DNA of 64,000 nucleotides, taken from NCBI RefSeq assembly GCF_013387495.1, contig NZ_JABZEE010000031.1:1-64000 (forward strand), given 5' to 3'. Every line of letters starts with the position of its first letter. The stretch's first letter is position 1. Of the stretch, positions 7,635-17,334 are shown piece by piece. A program made the translations under genes and the position numbers. The notes beneath the pieces were generated by a model. It had not been told where the DNA came from, made no database searches, and saw only the letters and a list, made by a program, of their open reading frames with translations. The DNA comes from Streptomyces sp. PKU-EA00015 (lineage in GTDB: Bacteria > Actinomycetota > Actinomycetes > Streptomycetales > Streptomycetaceae).

Positions 7635-9005
7635 TCACATGCGTTCGAAGGAGCGGCGGAGCTCCCAGTCGGTCACCGCTGCGTCGAAGGCTTCGAGTTC
7701 GACGCGCGCCATGTTCCGGTAGTGGGCGACGACCTCGTCGCCGAAGGCGGCCTTGGCGATGGGGCTGTTCTCCCAGAGCTCGGCGGCCTCGCGCAGGGTG
7801 GTCGGGACGTGTTCGTAGTCGGCGGTGTAGGCGTTGCCCGCACAGGGGTCGGGCAGTTCGAGCCGCTGCTCGATGCCGTGGAGGCCGGCCGCGACGAGAC
7901 CGGCGACGGCGAGGTGCGGATTGACGTCGCCGCCGGGCAGCCGGTTCTCGAACCGCATCGAGCGGCCGTGTCCCACGACGCGGAGCGCGCAGGTGCGGTT
8001 GTCGTAGCCCCAGGCGACGGCCGTCGGGGCGAAGGTGCCGGGCTGGAAGCGCTTGTAGGAGTTGATGTTCGGCGCGTACAGCAGGGAGAAGTCGCGCAGG
8101 GCGGCGAGCTGCCCCGCGAGGAAGTGGCGCATCACGGGCGACATGCCGCCCGGCCCGTCGCCCGCCATGACGTTGGTGCCGGCCTCGTCGATGGACTGGA
8201 GCGACAGGTGGATGTGGCAGGAGTTGCCTTCGCGCTCGTTGTACTTGGCCATGAAGGTGAGCGAGACGCCCTCCTGCGCGGCGATCTCCTTGGCGCCCGT
8301 CTTGTAGACGGCGTGCTGGTCGCAGGTGACCAGGGCCTCGTCGTACTTGAAGGCGATCTCGTGCTGGCCGGGGTTGCACTCCCCCTTGGCGGACTCGACG
8401 GTCAGTCCGGCCGCCGCCATCTCGTTGCGGATCCGGCGCAGCAGGGGTTCGATGCGGCCGGTGCCGAGGACGGAGTAGTCGATGTTGTACTGGTTGGCCG
8501 GGGTGAGGCCGCGGTAGTCGCGGTCCCACGCCTGTTCGTAGGTGTCCTTGAAGACGATGAACTCCAGTTCCGTGCCCACGTGCGCGGTGTACCCGTGCTC
8601 GGCCAGGCGCTCCAGCTGGCGGCGCAGGATCTGGCGGGGCGCGGCGGCCACGGGCGAGCCGTCGTTCCACGCCAGGTCGGCGACGAGCAGTGCGGTGCCC
8701 TCGTTCCACGGCACGCGGCGCAGCGTGGTGAGATCGGGGTGCATGGCGAAGTCGCCGTACCCCCGCTCCCAGGAGGACATCTCGTAGCCGTCGACGGTGT
8801 TCATCTCGGCGTCGACGGCAAGGAGGTAGTTGCAGCCCTCCGTACCGTGCTCGACGACCTCGTCGAGGAAGAAGGGTGCGGCGAACCGCTTGCCCTGGAG
8901 CCGTCCCTGCATATCGGGGAAGGCCAGGACGACTGTGTCGATCTCGCCGCTCGCGACGAGGGCGCGCAGCTCCTCGACGGCGAGTGGTGGTGTGCGGTCT
9001 GCCAC
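7635..9005 (-). CDS. glnA4: Glutamine synthetase-like gamma-glutamyl ligase, GlnA4 type
   Basis: 456 aa of the glutamine synthetase superfamily. Metal/substrate glutamates are in GTELEFIVF (Glu146, Glu148) and GECNPGQHEIAF (Glu209, Glu216), with the ATP/metal histidines in GNSCHIHLSLQ (264, 266). The canonical adenylylation-site region of GlnA is not evident. It belongs with actinobacterial ligases that glutamylate amines. The S. coelicolor orthologue in the same context, GlnA4 (SCO1613), is described as gamma-glutamylethanolamide synthetase of an ethanolamine-use pathway. The symbol rests on family features plus the permease, ALDH, SDR and amidotransferase neighbours. Divergent from its FadR-type regulator across a 78-base gap containing a palindromic site. 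Confidence 0.85.
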   Translation of the reverse strand: MADRTPPLAVEELRALVASGEIDTVVLAFPDMQGRLQGKRFAAPFFLDEVVEHGTEGCNYLLAVDAEMNTVDGYEMSSWERGYGDFAMHPDLTTLRRVPWNEGTALLVADLAWNDGSPVAAAPRQILRRQLERLAEHGYTAHVGTELEFIVFKDTYEQAWDRDYRGLTPANQYNIDYSVLGTGRIEPLLRRIRNEMAAAGLTVESAKGECNPGQHEIAFKYDEALVTCDQHAVYKTGAKEIAAQEGVSLTFMAKYNEREGNSCHIHLSLQSIDEAGTNVMAGDGPGGMSPVMRHFLAGQLAALRDFSLLYAPNINSYKRFQPGTFAPTAVAWGYDNRTCALRVVGHGRSMRFENRLPGGDVNPHLAVAGLVAAGLHGIEQRLELPDPCAGNAYTADYEHVPTTLREAAELWENSPIAKAAFGDEVVAHYRNMARVELEAFDAAVTDWELRRSFERM

Positions 9006-9041
9006 GGGGTTACGCCTCCTTGGGTCAGCCGGAAGTCATAA

Positions 9042-9057
9042 GGTATTGCTGAAGACC
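9042..9057. promoter_or_regulatory. Candidate operator GGT-N10-ACC between glnA4 and its regulator
   Basis: The site has GGT at 9042-9044 and ACC at 9055-9057, flanked by AA on the left and ATTG on the right, in the only gap between the two divergent genes. The same arrangement recurs at 9965-9988 upstream of the permease. It probably binds the FadR-type regulator. Confidence 0.5.
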
Positions 9058-9083
9058 ATTGCTTGGGAAGGGGAAACGGCGAC

Positions 9084-9824
9084 GTGGCGAAGACAGGCGG
9101 AACGACGGACGGGCCGGCCGACCGGCTCACCCCCGTGCTGCGCCCCGTGCGCGCGGGCAACGGCTTCGAGGAGGCGCTCGAGCAGATCCTCCAGCTGTTG
9201 CGGCTCGGGCTGGTCTCCGGCGGCGAGCGGCTGCCCGCGGAGAGGGAGCTGGCCGAGCGGATGGGGATCAGCCGGGTCACGCTGCGCGAGGTGCTCAAGG
9301 TGCTGACCGATCAGGGCCTGGTGGAGAGCCGGCGGGGCCGCTACGGCGGAACGTTCGTGCTGCACCGGCCGGAGAGCCAGGGCGAGGACGAACTGCGCCG
9401 GCGGCTCGCGGGTGTGGACGTGGACGACACCCTGCGCTTCCGCGAGGTGCTGGAGGTGGGCGCGGCGGGGCTGTGCGCGACGCACGGACTGACCGACGAG
9501 GGCGCCGAACGGCTGCGCACGGCGCTGGCGGCGACGCACGACGCGCCGCTCGCGGAGTACCGCAGGCAGGACACGCTGCTGCACCTGACGCTGGCCGAGC
9601 TGTCGGGCTCGCCCAGTCTGACCGCGCAGTACGCCGCGGTGCGGGCGAAGCTGAACGATCTGCTCGACTGCATCCCGCTGCTCGTGCGGAACCTGGAGCA
9701 CTCGCAGCACCAGCACGCGGCACTCGTCGAGGCGGTCCTGGAGGGGGACGCCGACGCGGCGCGCGAGGTGATGCGCGAGCACTGCGAGGGGACGGCGGCG
9801 CTGCTGCGCGGCTTTCTGCCCTGA
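9084..9824 (+). CDS. GntR/FadR-family transcriptional regulator
   Basis: 246 aa. The N-terminal winged helix contains RLPAERELAERMGISRVTLR and EVLKVLTDQGLVESRRGRYGG; the C-terminal all-helical FCD ligand domain includes RFREVLEVGAAGL and LHLTLAELSGSPSL with the metal/ligand-type histidines. GTG 9084 follows a GGGAAGGGG ribosome site; a TTG at 9063 would add seven residues. It lies divergent from the glnA4-ALDH-SDR operon and upstream of the permease-amidotransferase pair, so it most likely represses both until a pathway substrate or glutamylated intermediate binds. The repeated GGT-N10-ACC site in both promoters supports this. The ligand is not known from sequence. Confidence 0.87.
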   Translation: MAKTGGTTDGPADRLTPVLRPVRAGNGFEEALEQILQLLRLGLVSGGERLPAERELAERMGISRVTLREVLKVLTDQGLVESRRGRYGGTFVLHRPESQGEDELRRRLAGVDVDDTLRFREVLEVGAAGLCATHGLTDEGAERLRTALAATHDAPLAEYRRQDTLLHLTLAELSGSPSLTAQYAAVRAKLNDLLDCIPLLVRNLEHSQHQHAALVEAVLEGDADAAREVMREHCEGTAALLRGFLP

Positions 9825-9964
9825 GAGGCGGGGGCGAGGGACGGCGTCGGCCCAGTGGCCGAGGGCCGGTCCACAGGGCACCCGGCACGCGTCGGACAGG
9901 GGGCCGAGGGCCGATCCGTAACCTCGGCTTTACCCAGAGGGCTTGCGCTGCCGCCGGAGGGCCG

Positions 9965-9988
9965 CAAAGGTGTCCGCACAAACCTTTG
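9965..9988. promoter_or_regulatory. Candidate operator upstream of the permease gene
   Basis: Perfect 7-bp arms CAAAGGT and ACCTTTG are separated by 10 bases. The core GGT-N10-ACC spacing equals that of the site at 9042-9057. It lies 29 bases before the permease ATG, where a bound repressor would block transcription. Confidence 0.55.
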
Positions 9989-10017
9989 ACCTGAGCGACC
10001 TGAGCCAGGAGCGACCC

Positions 10018-11480
<1,463 letters not shown>

Positions 11481-11484
<4 letters not shown>

Positions 11485-12197
11485 ACGCAGTGCACGTGTC
11501 GCGTGGGTCCGAGCCGCTCATCGGTGTCAGCACCTACCTGGAGGCGACCGCGCGGTGGGGTGTGTGGGACATGCCCGCCGCGCTGCTGCCGGCCGCTTAT
11601 CCGCGGCTGGTCCAGGCGGCCGGCGGCCTCGCCGCGATGCTCCCGCCCGACGATCCGGCGGCCGCCGGATCGGTGGTCGCCCGGCTCGACGGCCTGGTCG
11701 TCGCGGGCGGCCCCGACGTCGAACCGGAGCGGTACGGCGCCGAACGCTCGCCCCGCACGGGCCCGCCGGCTCCCGAGCGCGACACCTGGGAACTGGCCCT
11801 GATCCGGGCCGCGCTGGCTTCCGGGACACCGCTGCTGGGCATCTGCCGCGGCATGCAGCTGCTGAACGTGGCGCTCGGCGGGACGCTGGTCCAGCACCTG
11901 GACGGCCACATCGGGCCGGACGGGGCGGTGGGCGTGTTCGGCGAGCACGCGGTGAAGCCGGTGCCGGGGACGCTGTACGCGGGGATCGTGCCGGAGGCCG
12001 CGCCGGTGCCGACGTACCACCACCAGGCGGTGGACCGGCTGGGAGAGGGCCTGGTCCCGTCCGCGTACGCGGAGGACGGCACGGTGGAGGCGGTGGAGAG
12101 GCCGGGCGAGGCGTGGGTGCTGGGTGTCCAGTGGCATCCGGAGATGGGCACGGACGTCCGGGTGATGTCGGCGCTGGTGGGCGCGGCGGCGGGGTAG
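11481..12197 (+). CDS. Class I glutamine amidotransferase, gamma-glutamyl hydrolase type (PuuD-like)
   Basis: 238 aa with the catalytic triad Cys122 (LLGICRGMQLLNVALGG), His219 and Glu221 (VQWHPEM). No synthetase domain is attached, as in PuuD-type hydrolases that cleave gamma-glutamyl amides to glutamate plus an amino acid. In this locus it would complete the route by hydrolysing the oxidised gamma-glutamyl product and recycling glutamate. The GTG start at 11481 overlaps the permease TGA in a GTGA junction, and GGAA precedes it. A strong hairpin follows the stop, ending the operon. Confidence 0.88.
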
Positions 12198-12236
12198 CGC
12201 TGCGCGGGGCGTTTCCCCAGCCCGCCCCATCGCGTA

Positions 12237-12255
12237 CCGGGGGCTCCGCCCCCGG
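12237..12255. terminator. Hairpin between convergent amidotransferase and LysR genes
   Basis: CCGGGGGC and GCCCCCGG form an 8-bp stem with a 3-base loop. It is followed by the CGCCGGCGGGGCTG segment seen after many Streptomyces genes. Placed between convergent genes, it can act in both directions. Confidence 0.6.
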
Positions 12256-12299
12256 ACCCCCGCGCCTCAATCGCCGGCGGGGCTGGATGTGCCCGCCCC

Positions 12300-13226
12300 C
12301 TACCGCGGCGCCCGCGTCAGCGAGAGCAGGTCGCGGGCCGGGCCCGCGGGGCGTTGGCCGTGGGGCCAGACGGCCCGCAGGTCGCGATCGAGACGCACCC
12401 CCTCCACCGGGATACGGACCAGGCGCCGCGACGCCAGCTCCTCCGTCACCGCCAGCTCGCTGAGCACCGCCGGCCCCGCCCCGCTCACCGCCGCCGCCTT
12501 CACCGCGGTCGTCGAGGCCAGTTCCAGGAGCGGGTCGGACAGCCCGCCGTACCGGGACAGCGCGGAGTCGAGGACCTGCCGCGTACCGGAGCCGCGTTCG
12601 CGCAGGACGAGGGGCGAGGCGGCCAGTTCCTCGGGGGTGAGGGCGGCGCGCCGCCGCCTCGCCCACGCGTGGGCCGGCGCGGCGACCACGAACAGGCGGT
12701 CGTGGCCGATGACCGCCCCGTCCAGCCCCTCCGGGACCGCCAGGCCCTCGACGAAGCCCAGGTCCGCCTCCCCCGCGAGCAGCCGCTCCGCGACGGCCGC
12801 GGAGTTCCCCGCGAGCAGCGAGACGGCCGTGCCGGGGCGCTCGGCGCGCAGCGCGATCAGCCAGCCGGGCAGGAGGTACTCGGCGATCGTCATGCTCGCG
12901 GCCACCCGCAGCCGGGAGTCACGACGCCCCCGCAGCGCCTGCGCCCCCGCGTCGAACGCCTCGGCCGCCTCGACGACCCGGCGCGCCCAGTCGGTCACGA
13001 GCGCCCCCGCCTCGGTGAGCCGGGAGCCGCGCGGTGAGCGGTCGACGAGGGCCACGCCGAGCTGGCGTTCCATGGAGCGGATGCGGCTGCTGGCCGCCGG
13101 CTGGGTGATGCCCAGCTCGCGGGCGGCACGCCCCAGGCTGCCGTGCCGGGCGACGGCGAGCAGCAGTTCGAGCGCTCCCAGGTCGGGCACGCGGTGGGCG
13201 AGCGGCACACGCTCCTCGTCACTCAT
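12300..13226 (-). CDS. LysR-family transcriptional regulator
   Basis: 308 aa. The N-terminal winged HTH spans about residues 14-75, including GSLGRAARELGITQPAASSR and IRSMERQLGVALVDRSPRGS. A periplasmic-binding-like effector domain begins near residue 105 (RLRVAASMTIAEYLLPGWL). It belongs to the CysB/CysL/YeiE side of the family. It is divergent from a TDT-family transporter gene, and a perfect inverted repeat overlaps its own start codon, so it probably regulates itself and the transporter. Given the SLAC1/TehA-type partner, sulfite or another small anion is a plausible signal, by inference only. Confidence 0.87.
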   Translation of the reverse strand: MSDEERVPLAHRVPDLGALELLLAVARHGSLGRAARELGITQPAASSRIRSMERQLGVALVDRSPRGSRLTEAGALVTDWARRVVEAAEAFDAGAQALRGRRDSRLRVAASMTIAEYLLPGWLIALRAERPGTAVSLLAGNSAAVAERLLAGEADLGFVEGLAVPEGLDGAVIGHDRLFVVAAPAHAWARRRRAALTPEELAASPLVLRERGSGTRQVLDSALSRYGGLSDPLLELASTTAVKAAAVSGAGPAVLSELAVTEELASRRLVRIPVEGVRLDRDLRAVWPHGQRPAGPARDLLSLTRAPR

Positions 13227-13241
13227 AAGACCAGTTTATGA
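13223..13241. promoter_or_regulatory. Probable LysR operator
   Basis: TCATAA and TTATGA arms surround 7 bases and contain the T-N11-A pattern of LysR-type sites. The left arm overlaps the LysR start codon, and the site lies 56 bases from the divergent transporter start. Confidence 0.55.
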
Positions 13242-13296
13242 GGTGATAGGGGAATGGTCCCTGGTGGGCCGTGCGGGCAGACGGCAAGGTGACGTC

Positions 13297-14427
13297 ATGG
13301 TCACCGTCGCCCAGCCCCGCAGTCGCCTGTCCGCCTCGCCCCGGCGTCCGCTCGCGGTGCGGCTGCCGTCCGTCAGGGAGCTCGGCCCGAACTGGTACGC
13401 GGCGGTCATGGGAACCGCGATCGTCGGCACGGCCGGCGACGCGCTTCCGGTGCGCGTTCCGGGACTGCACACCGTGTGCGCCGCCGTGTGGGCGCTGTCG
13501 GCCGTGCTGCTGGCGGTTCTGCTGGCGGCCCGTGCCGCGCACTGGGTCCGTCACGGTGACCGGGCCCGCGCGCACCTGCTCGACCCGGCCGTCGCGCCGT
13601 TCTACGGCTGTCTGTCGATGGCGCTGCTGGCGGTCGGTGCGGGCGCGCTGACGGTGGGCCGTGGCCTGGTCGGCGGCCACGCGGCCCTGCCGGTCGCGGC
13701 GGCGCTGTTCGCGGTGGGGACGGCCGTGGGTCTCGTGGCCGCCGTGGCCGTGCCGTACCTCATGGTCGTGCGCCACAAGGTGACCCCGGGCAGTGCCTCG
13801 CCCGTGTGGCTGCTGCCGGTCGTGGCGCCGATGGTCTCCGCGTCCTTCGGGCCGCTTCTGGTGCCGCATCTGCCCGCCGGCCAGGGGCGGGAGGCGCTGC
13901 TGCTGGCGAGCTACGCCATGTTCGGGGTCAGCCTGCTGGCGACGCTGCTCATCCTGCCGGTCGTCTTCGCACGGCTCGTGCACCACGGCCCGCTGCCCCT
14001 GGCACTGACGCCCGCCCTGTTCCTGGTCCTCGGTCCGCTCGGCCAGTCGACGACCGCCGTGAACAAGCTGGCGGACGTGGCTCCGCGCGCGATCGAGGCG
14101 TCGTACGCGCACGGTCTCGGCGCGCTCGCCGTCGTGTACGGCGTGCCGGTGATGGGCTTCGCGCTGCTGTGGCTGGCGCTCGCCGGTGCGATGGTGGTGC
14201 GCGCCGCCCGTGCGGGGCTGCCGTTCACGATGAGCTGGTGGGCGTTCACCTTCCCGGTCGGCACGTGCGTGACGGGGGCGCAGACGCTGGCCCGCCACAC
14301 GGGACTGGTGGCCTACGAGTGGCTGGCGATCGTCCTGTACGTCTTCCTCGCCGTGGCCTGGGCCGTGGCCGGTGTCCTCACCGTCCGGGGTGTGCTGCGC
14401 GGAGAGCTGCTCGCAGGGCGGCGCTGA
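13297..14427 (+). CDS. TDT-family transporter (SLAC1/TehA/Mae1 type)
   Basis: 376 aa with ten predicted membrane helices. The entry motif ELGPNWYAAVMGTAIVGTAG and the late WWAFTFPVGT motif are characteristic of the tellurite-resistance/dicarboxylate transporter family, which includes sulfite exporters and anion channels. ATG 13297 is chosen because upstream in-frame sequence is antisense to the LysR gene. The divergent LysR regulator and the shared inverted repeat suggest induction by the exported anion. Its last 50 bases overlap the convergent metal-receptor gene, an unusual tail-to-tail overlap. Confidence 0.85.
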   Translation: MVTVAQPRSRLSASPRRPLAVRLPSVRELGPNWYAAVMGTAIVGTAGDALPVRVPGLHTVCAAVWALSAVLLAVLLAARAAHWVRHGDRARAHLLDPAVAPFYGCLSMALLAVGAGALTVGRGLVGGHAALPVAAALFAVGTAVGLVAAVAVPYLMVVRHKVTPGSASPVWLLPVVAPMVSASFGPLLVPHLPAGQGREALLLASYAMFGVSLLATLLILPVVFARLVHHGPLPLALTPALFLVLGPLGQSTTAVNKLADVAPRAIEASYAHGLGALAVVYGVPVMGFALLWLALAGAMVVRAARAGLPFTMSWWAFTFPVGTCVTGAQTLARHTGLVAYEWLAIVLYVFLAVAWAVAGVLTVRGVLRGELLAGRR

Positions 14428-15112
14428 GCACCCCGGGGGCGTCGACCAGGGAGGGCCCGTACCAGGTCAGCGAACGCCCGTCGACGAGGGCGGCGGGCAG
14501 GGACGGGAAGGCCTCGGGACCGTCGTCGGGGCCGAAGGCGTAGGGCTCGTCGGGCAGGACGACCAGGTCTGCGCCGCTCCCCCGCAGCTCGTCGAGCGGG
14601 ATCCGCGGGTAGCGGTCGGCGTGGCCGGCGTAGACGTTGGCGACGCCGAGCCGGGCGAGCAGGTCCCCGGCGAAGGTGTCGCGGCCGAGCACCATCCAGG
14701 GCCTGCGCCAGATCGGGACGACGGCCCGCGCGCCTGCGACCGGCTCGACGGACGACCAGACCCGCCGGGCCTCGTCGAGCCAGCGCGGCCGGGCGAGGCC
14801 GCAGCCGTCGACGAGGACGCGCTCCAGCTCGCTCAGCGCCTGGTCCAGGCCGCGCACCTCGGTGACCATGACCTCGATCCCCGCCGCGCGCAGTGCCGCG
14901 AGATCGGGCTCCCGGTTCTCCTCCTCGTTGGCGACCACGAGGTCGGGCCGCAGCGCCGCGACGGCCGCCACGTCGGGGTTCTTGGTGCCGCCGACGCGTA
15001 CGACGTCGAGGCCGGCGGGCCTGCTGCACCAGTCGGTGGCGCCGACCAGCAGCCCGGGCGCGGTCGCGGCGACGGCCTCGGTCAGCGAGGGCACCAGGGA
15101 GACGACGCGCAC
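14378..15112 (-). CDS. Helical-backbone metal receptor (BtuF/cobalamin-binding-like), apparently cytoplasmic
   Basis: 244 aa in the fold of ABC-type iron/cobalamin-binding proteins: it starts MRVVSLVPSLTEAVAATAPG, followed by a long connecting helix (LDQALSELERVLVDG) and a second lobe ending LTWYGPSLVDAPGVL. It has no signal peptide and no lipobox, and no permease or ATPase gene lies nearby. It may therefore act as an intracellular metal or cofactor binder rather than a transport receptor. Its start is 4 bases downstream of the XRE-cupin stop codon, giving an operon. The 3' end overlaps the TDT gene by 50 bases. Confidence 0.75.
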   Translation of the reverse strand: MRVVSLVPSLTEAVAATAPGLLVGATDWCSRPAGLDVVRVGGTKNPDVAAVAALRPDLVVANEEENREPDLAALRAAGIEVMVTEVRGLDQALSELERVLVDGCGLARPRWLDEARRVWSSVEPVAGARAVVPIWRRPWMVLGRDTFAGDLLARLGVANVYAGHADRYPRIPLDELRGSGADLVVLPDEPYAFGPDDGPEAFPSLPAALVDGRSLTWYGPSLVDAPGVLSAALRAALRAAHPGR

Positions 15113-15116
15113 GCGG

Positions 15117-15710
15117 TCAGCCCCGCGGGTCGTTGTTCGCCGCGATGTGGTCGGCGACCGCGACGACGAGGATGCGGGTGTCCGCGCTGGTGGCCCGCCA
15201 GCGGTGCCGCACGCCGCCGGACAGGAAGAGCGAGTCGCCGCGGCCGAGCCGGTGGGCGCGGCCCTCGGCCTCCACCTCGACGGCCCCCTCGGCCACGTAC
15301 ATCAGCTCGTCGTTGCGGTGCTGGAACTCGCCCTCGGTCTCGCGCTCGCCGCTGTACTCGGTGGCGTGCAGCTGGTGGCGGCCGCGCACCAGGGAGCGGA
15401 CTCCCGGCGGCGGCGCGCCGGGGTGGGTGCTGTCCCCGGCGCGTACGAGGTCGATGGTGCGGGCCGAGTCGGAGGCGGCGAGCAGCGTCTCCGCCGTGGT
15501 GTCGAGGGCGTCGGCGACCCGCTGGAGGGAGCGGATGCTGGGGCGGGCGCGCTCGTTCTCGATCTGGCTGAGGAAGGGCACGGACAGGCCGCTGCGGGCC
15601 GCGACGGCGGCGAGGGTCAGACGCAGTGCCCGGCGCCGTTTGCGCACCGCCGCGCCCACGCGGAGAGGCTCTTCCCTCTCCTTGGCGTCCTTCGCGTCCT
15701 TCGCGTCCAT
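15117..15710 (-). CDS. XRE-family regulator with C-terminal cupin domain
   Basis: 197 aa. Residues about 22-80 form an XRE helix-turn-helix (RLTLAAVAARSGLSVPFLSQ, then IENERARPSIRSLQ). Residues about 120-190 form a cupin with HRNDELMYVAEG and the second strand motif GDSLFLSGGVRHRW. Such proteins sense a small ligand and often repress adjacent genes. The start ATG 15710 opens a short KDAKDAKEREE repeat encoded by three tandem 9-base units; the upstream in-frame extension is not conserved-looking. It is co-transcribed with the metal-receptor gene, so it may regulate it. Confidence 0.83.
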   Translation of the reverse strand: MDAKDAKDAKEREEPLRVGAAVRKRRRALRLTLAAVAARSGLSVPFLSQIENERARPSIRSLQRVADALDTTAETLLAASDSARTIDLVRAGDSTHPGAPPPGVRSLVRGRHQLHATEYSGERETEGEFQHRNDELMYVAEGAVEVEAEGRAHRLGRGDSLFLSGGVRHRWRATSADTRILVVAVADHIAANNDPRG

Positions 15711-15811
15711 GGGTCCGGGCTCCCCTCCCCTGGGTCCTGTATCACCATACGCAGCATTGGCCCATCCGTACTCATCGAGCGCTGGAGCAGCGCGATCACG
15801 ACGGTCACGGC

Positions 15812-15871
15812 CGAAAGGGGTGGGTCCCCTGCCGGGCCGGCGGTGCGGCTCGGCGGGACCCACCCCTTTCG
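15812..15871. terminator. Long hairpin, terminator left from the degraded betaine-transport locus
   Basis: Perfect 17-base arms (15812-15828 and 15855-15871) surround a 26-base GC-rich loop that can pair internally. It sits immediately downstream, on the minus strand, of the proX-like fragment. The simplest reading is the original terminator of that operon. Confidence 0.65.
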
Positions 15872-15922
15872 CGGGTGCGGCGGCGCGGTGACCTCGGGGC
15901 GATGCGGTCGGAGATGCCCGGG

Positions 15923-16219
15923 TTGGAGGTCGTCGAGGGAGTCCACTCCTTCGACGTACGAGGGGACGGCGAGCTCCAGTGACGTCGGCCCGTACCAGGA
16001 TCCGAGGTCGGTGAGCTCATGTCCTTCACCCGCGGGAACCGGGCCACGTTCAGGGCGCGGTCGCGCTCGTCCTTGCCGCCTGCTTGCCGCCTGCGGTCTT
16101 GCCTGCCTTGCCGAGGGGGGTCCCACTTGTCGGCGAGGCAGGAGAGCACGCGTCCGGCGGTGGGCTCCAGCAGTCCGTTGAGCATGCGCAGCAGCGTGGA
16201 CTTGCCGGATCCCGACGAC
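15923..16219 (-). pseudogene. Remnant of a glycine-betaine/proline ABC transporter (ProV and ProX fragments)
   Basis: Two short islands of recognisable coding sequence lie in different minus-strand frames. At 16147-16219 the frame reads SGSGKSTLLRMLNGLLEPTA, a Walker A motif typical of ProV/OpuAA ATPases, but nothing before or after continues the domain. At 15923-16018 another frame reads ELTDLGSWYGPTSLELAVPS then YVEGVDSLDDL, the conserved segment of betaine-binding proteins (OpuAC/ProX). The rest of the ATPase, the permease and most of the binding protein are missing. Large internal deletion of an osmoprotectant operon explains this. S. coelicolor has betaine-transport genes (SCO1620-1621, from memory) at this position. 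Confidence 0.7.
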
Positions 16220-16346
16220 GGGATTCGCTTCGGTTCCGCCCCCTGCCCGGGCCGAAAGGGCAAACGCAAAGGTGATCCACTTCACGGCGGAGGTGTCTTG
16301 CGGGGGCGGCGGGTCGCTGTCAGCGGGGTACGGCATCATCGTCGAT

Positions 16347-17267
16347 GTGACGCGACGCCTGATGCTCCTCGACACCGCTTCCCTGTACTTCCGCGCCTAC
16401 TACGGGGTCCCCGACTCGGTCCGGGCCCCCGACGGCACCCCGGTCAACGCGGTGCGCGGGCTGATGGACTTCATCGCACGGCTCGTGCAGGACCACCGCC
16501 CGGACGACCTGGTCGCCTGCTGGGACAACGACTGGCGGCCGCAGTGGCGGGTCGACCTCATCCCGACGTACAAGGCGCACCGGGTGGCCGAGGAGCACGA
16601 GGTGGGACCGGACGTCGAGGAGACGCCGGACACGCTGGATCCGCAGGTGCCGGTGATCCAGGAGGTGCTGGCGGCTGTGGGCATCGCGCGCGTCGGCGCC
16701 GACGGATACGAGGCGGACGACGTGATCGGCACGCTGACGGCGCGTGCCCCGGGGCCGGTCGACATCGTCACCGGCGACCGTGACCTCTTCCAGCTGGTCG
16801 ACGACGCCCGCGAGCGGCGGGTGCTCTATCCGCTGAAGGGCGTCGGGACGCTGCAGGTGACGGACGAGGCGTGGCTGCGCGAGAAGTACGGCGTGGACGG
16901 GCCCGGGTATGTCGACCTCGCCCTGCTGCGCGGCGACCCGAGCGACGGGCTGCCGGGCGTGCCGGGCATCGGCGAGAAGACGGCGGCCAAGCTGCTCGAC
17001 GCGTACGGCGACCTGGCCGGGATCATGGCGGCGGTCGACGACCGCACGTCGAAGCTGACGCCCTCGCAGCGCAAGCGGCTGGACGAGGCGCGGGCCTACG
17101 TCGCCGTGGCGCCGAAGGTCGTCAGGGTCGCCTCCGACGTGCCGCTGCCCGAGTTCGACGCGTCCCTGCCGAGCGCGCCGCGCGACCCGGGCGCGCTGAA
17201 GGAGCTGGCGGAGCGGTGGGGACTGGGCGGGGCGGTGGTACGGCTGCTGTCGGCGTTGGAGCGCTGA
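16347..17267 (+). CDS. 5'-3' exonuclease (FEN/PolI N-terminal domain type)
   Basis: 306 aa, a stand-alone flap/5'-3' exonuclease like the N-terminal domain of DNA polymerase I. Metal-binding acidic motifs are in LLDTASLYFRAYYG, ACWDNDWRPQWR, ADGYEADDVIGTL and VTGDRDLFQLV. The helix-hairpin-helix DNA-binding loop follows in DPSDGLPGVPGIGEKTAAKL. It would remove RNA primers or flaps in replication and repair. GTG 16347 is the chosen start; ATG 16362 is possible. The upstream in-frame stretch from 16272 runs through the transporter remnant and is not part of the family. Monocistronic, ahead of the iron-regulated gene. Confidence 0.87.
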   Translation: MTRRLMLLDTASLYFRAYYGVPDSVRAPDGTPVNAVRGLMDFIARLVQDHRPDDLVACWDNDWRPQWRVDLIPTYKAHRVAEEHEVGPDVEETPDTLDPQVPVIQEVLAAVGIARVGADGYEADDVIGTLTARAPGPVDIVTGDRDLFQLVDDARERRVLYPLKGVGTLQVTDEAWLREKYGVDGPGYVDLALLRGDPSDGLPGVPGIGEKTAAKLLDAYGDLAGIMAAVDDRTSKLTPSQRKRLDEARAYVAVAPKVVRVASDVPLPEFDASLPSAPRDPGALKELAERWGLGGAVVRLLSALER

Positions 17268-17287
17268 GTGCCGAGCCCGCGGAAGTG

Positions 17288-17306
17288 TTAGCTTAGGCAA
17301 GCCTAA
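17288..17306. promoter_or_regulatory. Iron box (DmdR/IdeR operator)
   Basis: TTAGCTTAGGCAAGCCTAA is a 19-bp palindrome close to the actinobacterial iron-box consensus TTAGGTTAGGCTAACCTAA. It lies 28 bases before the GTG of the siderophore-interacting protein gene and predicts repression when iron is sufficient. Confidence 0.85.
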
Positions 17307-17334
17307 GCATGCGCACACTTCCAGGGAGAGCACC

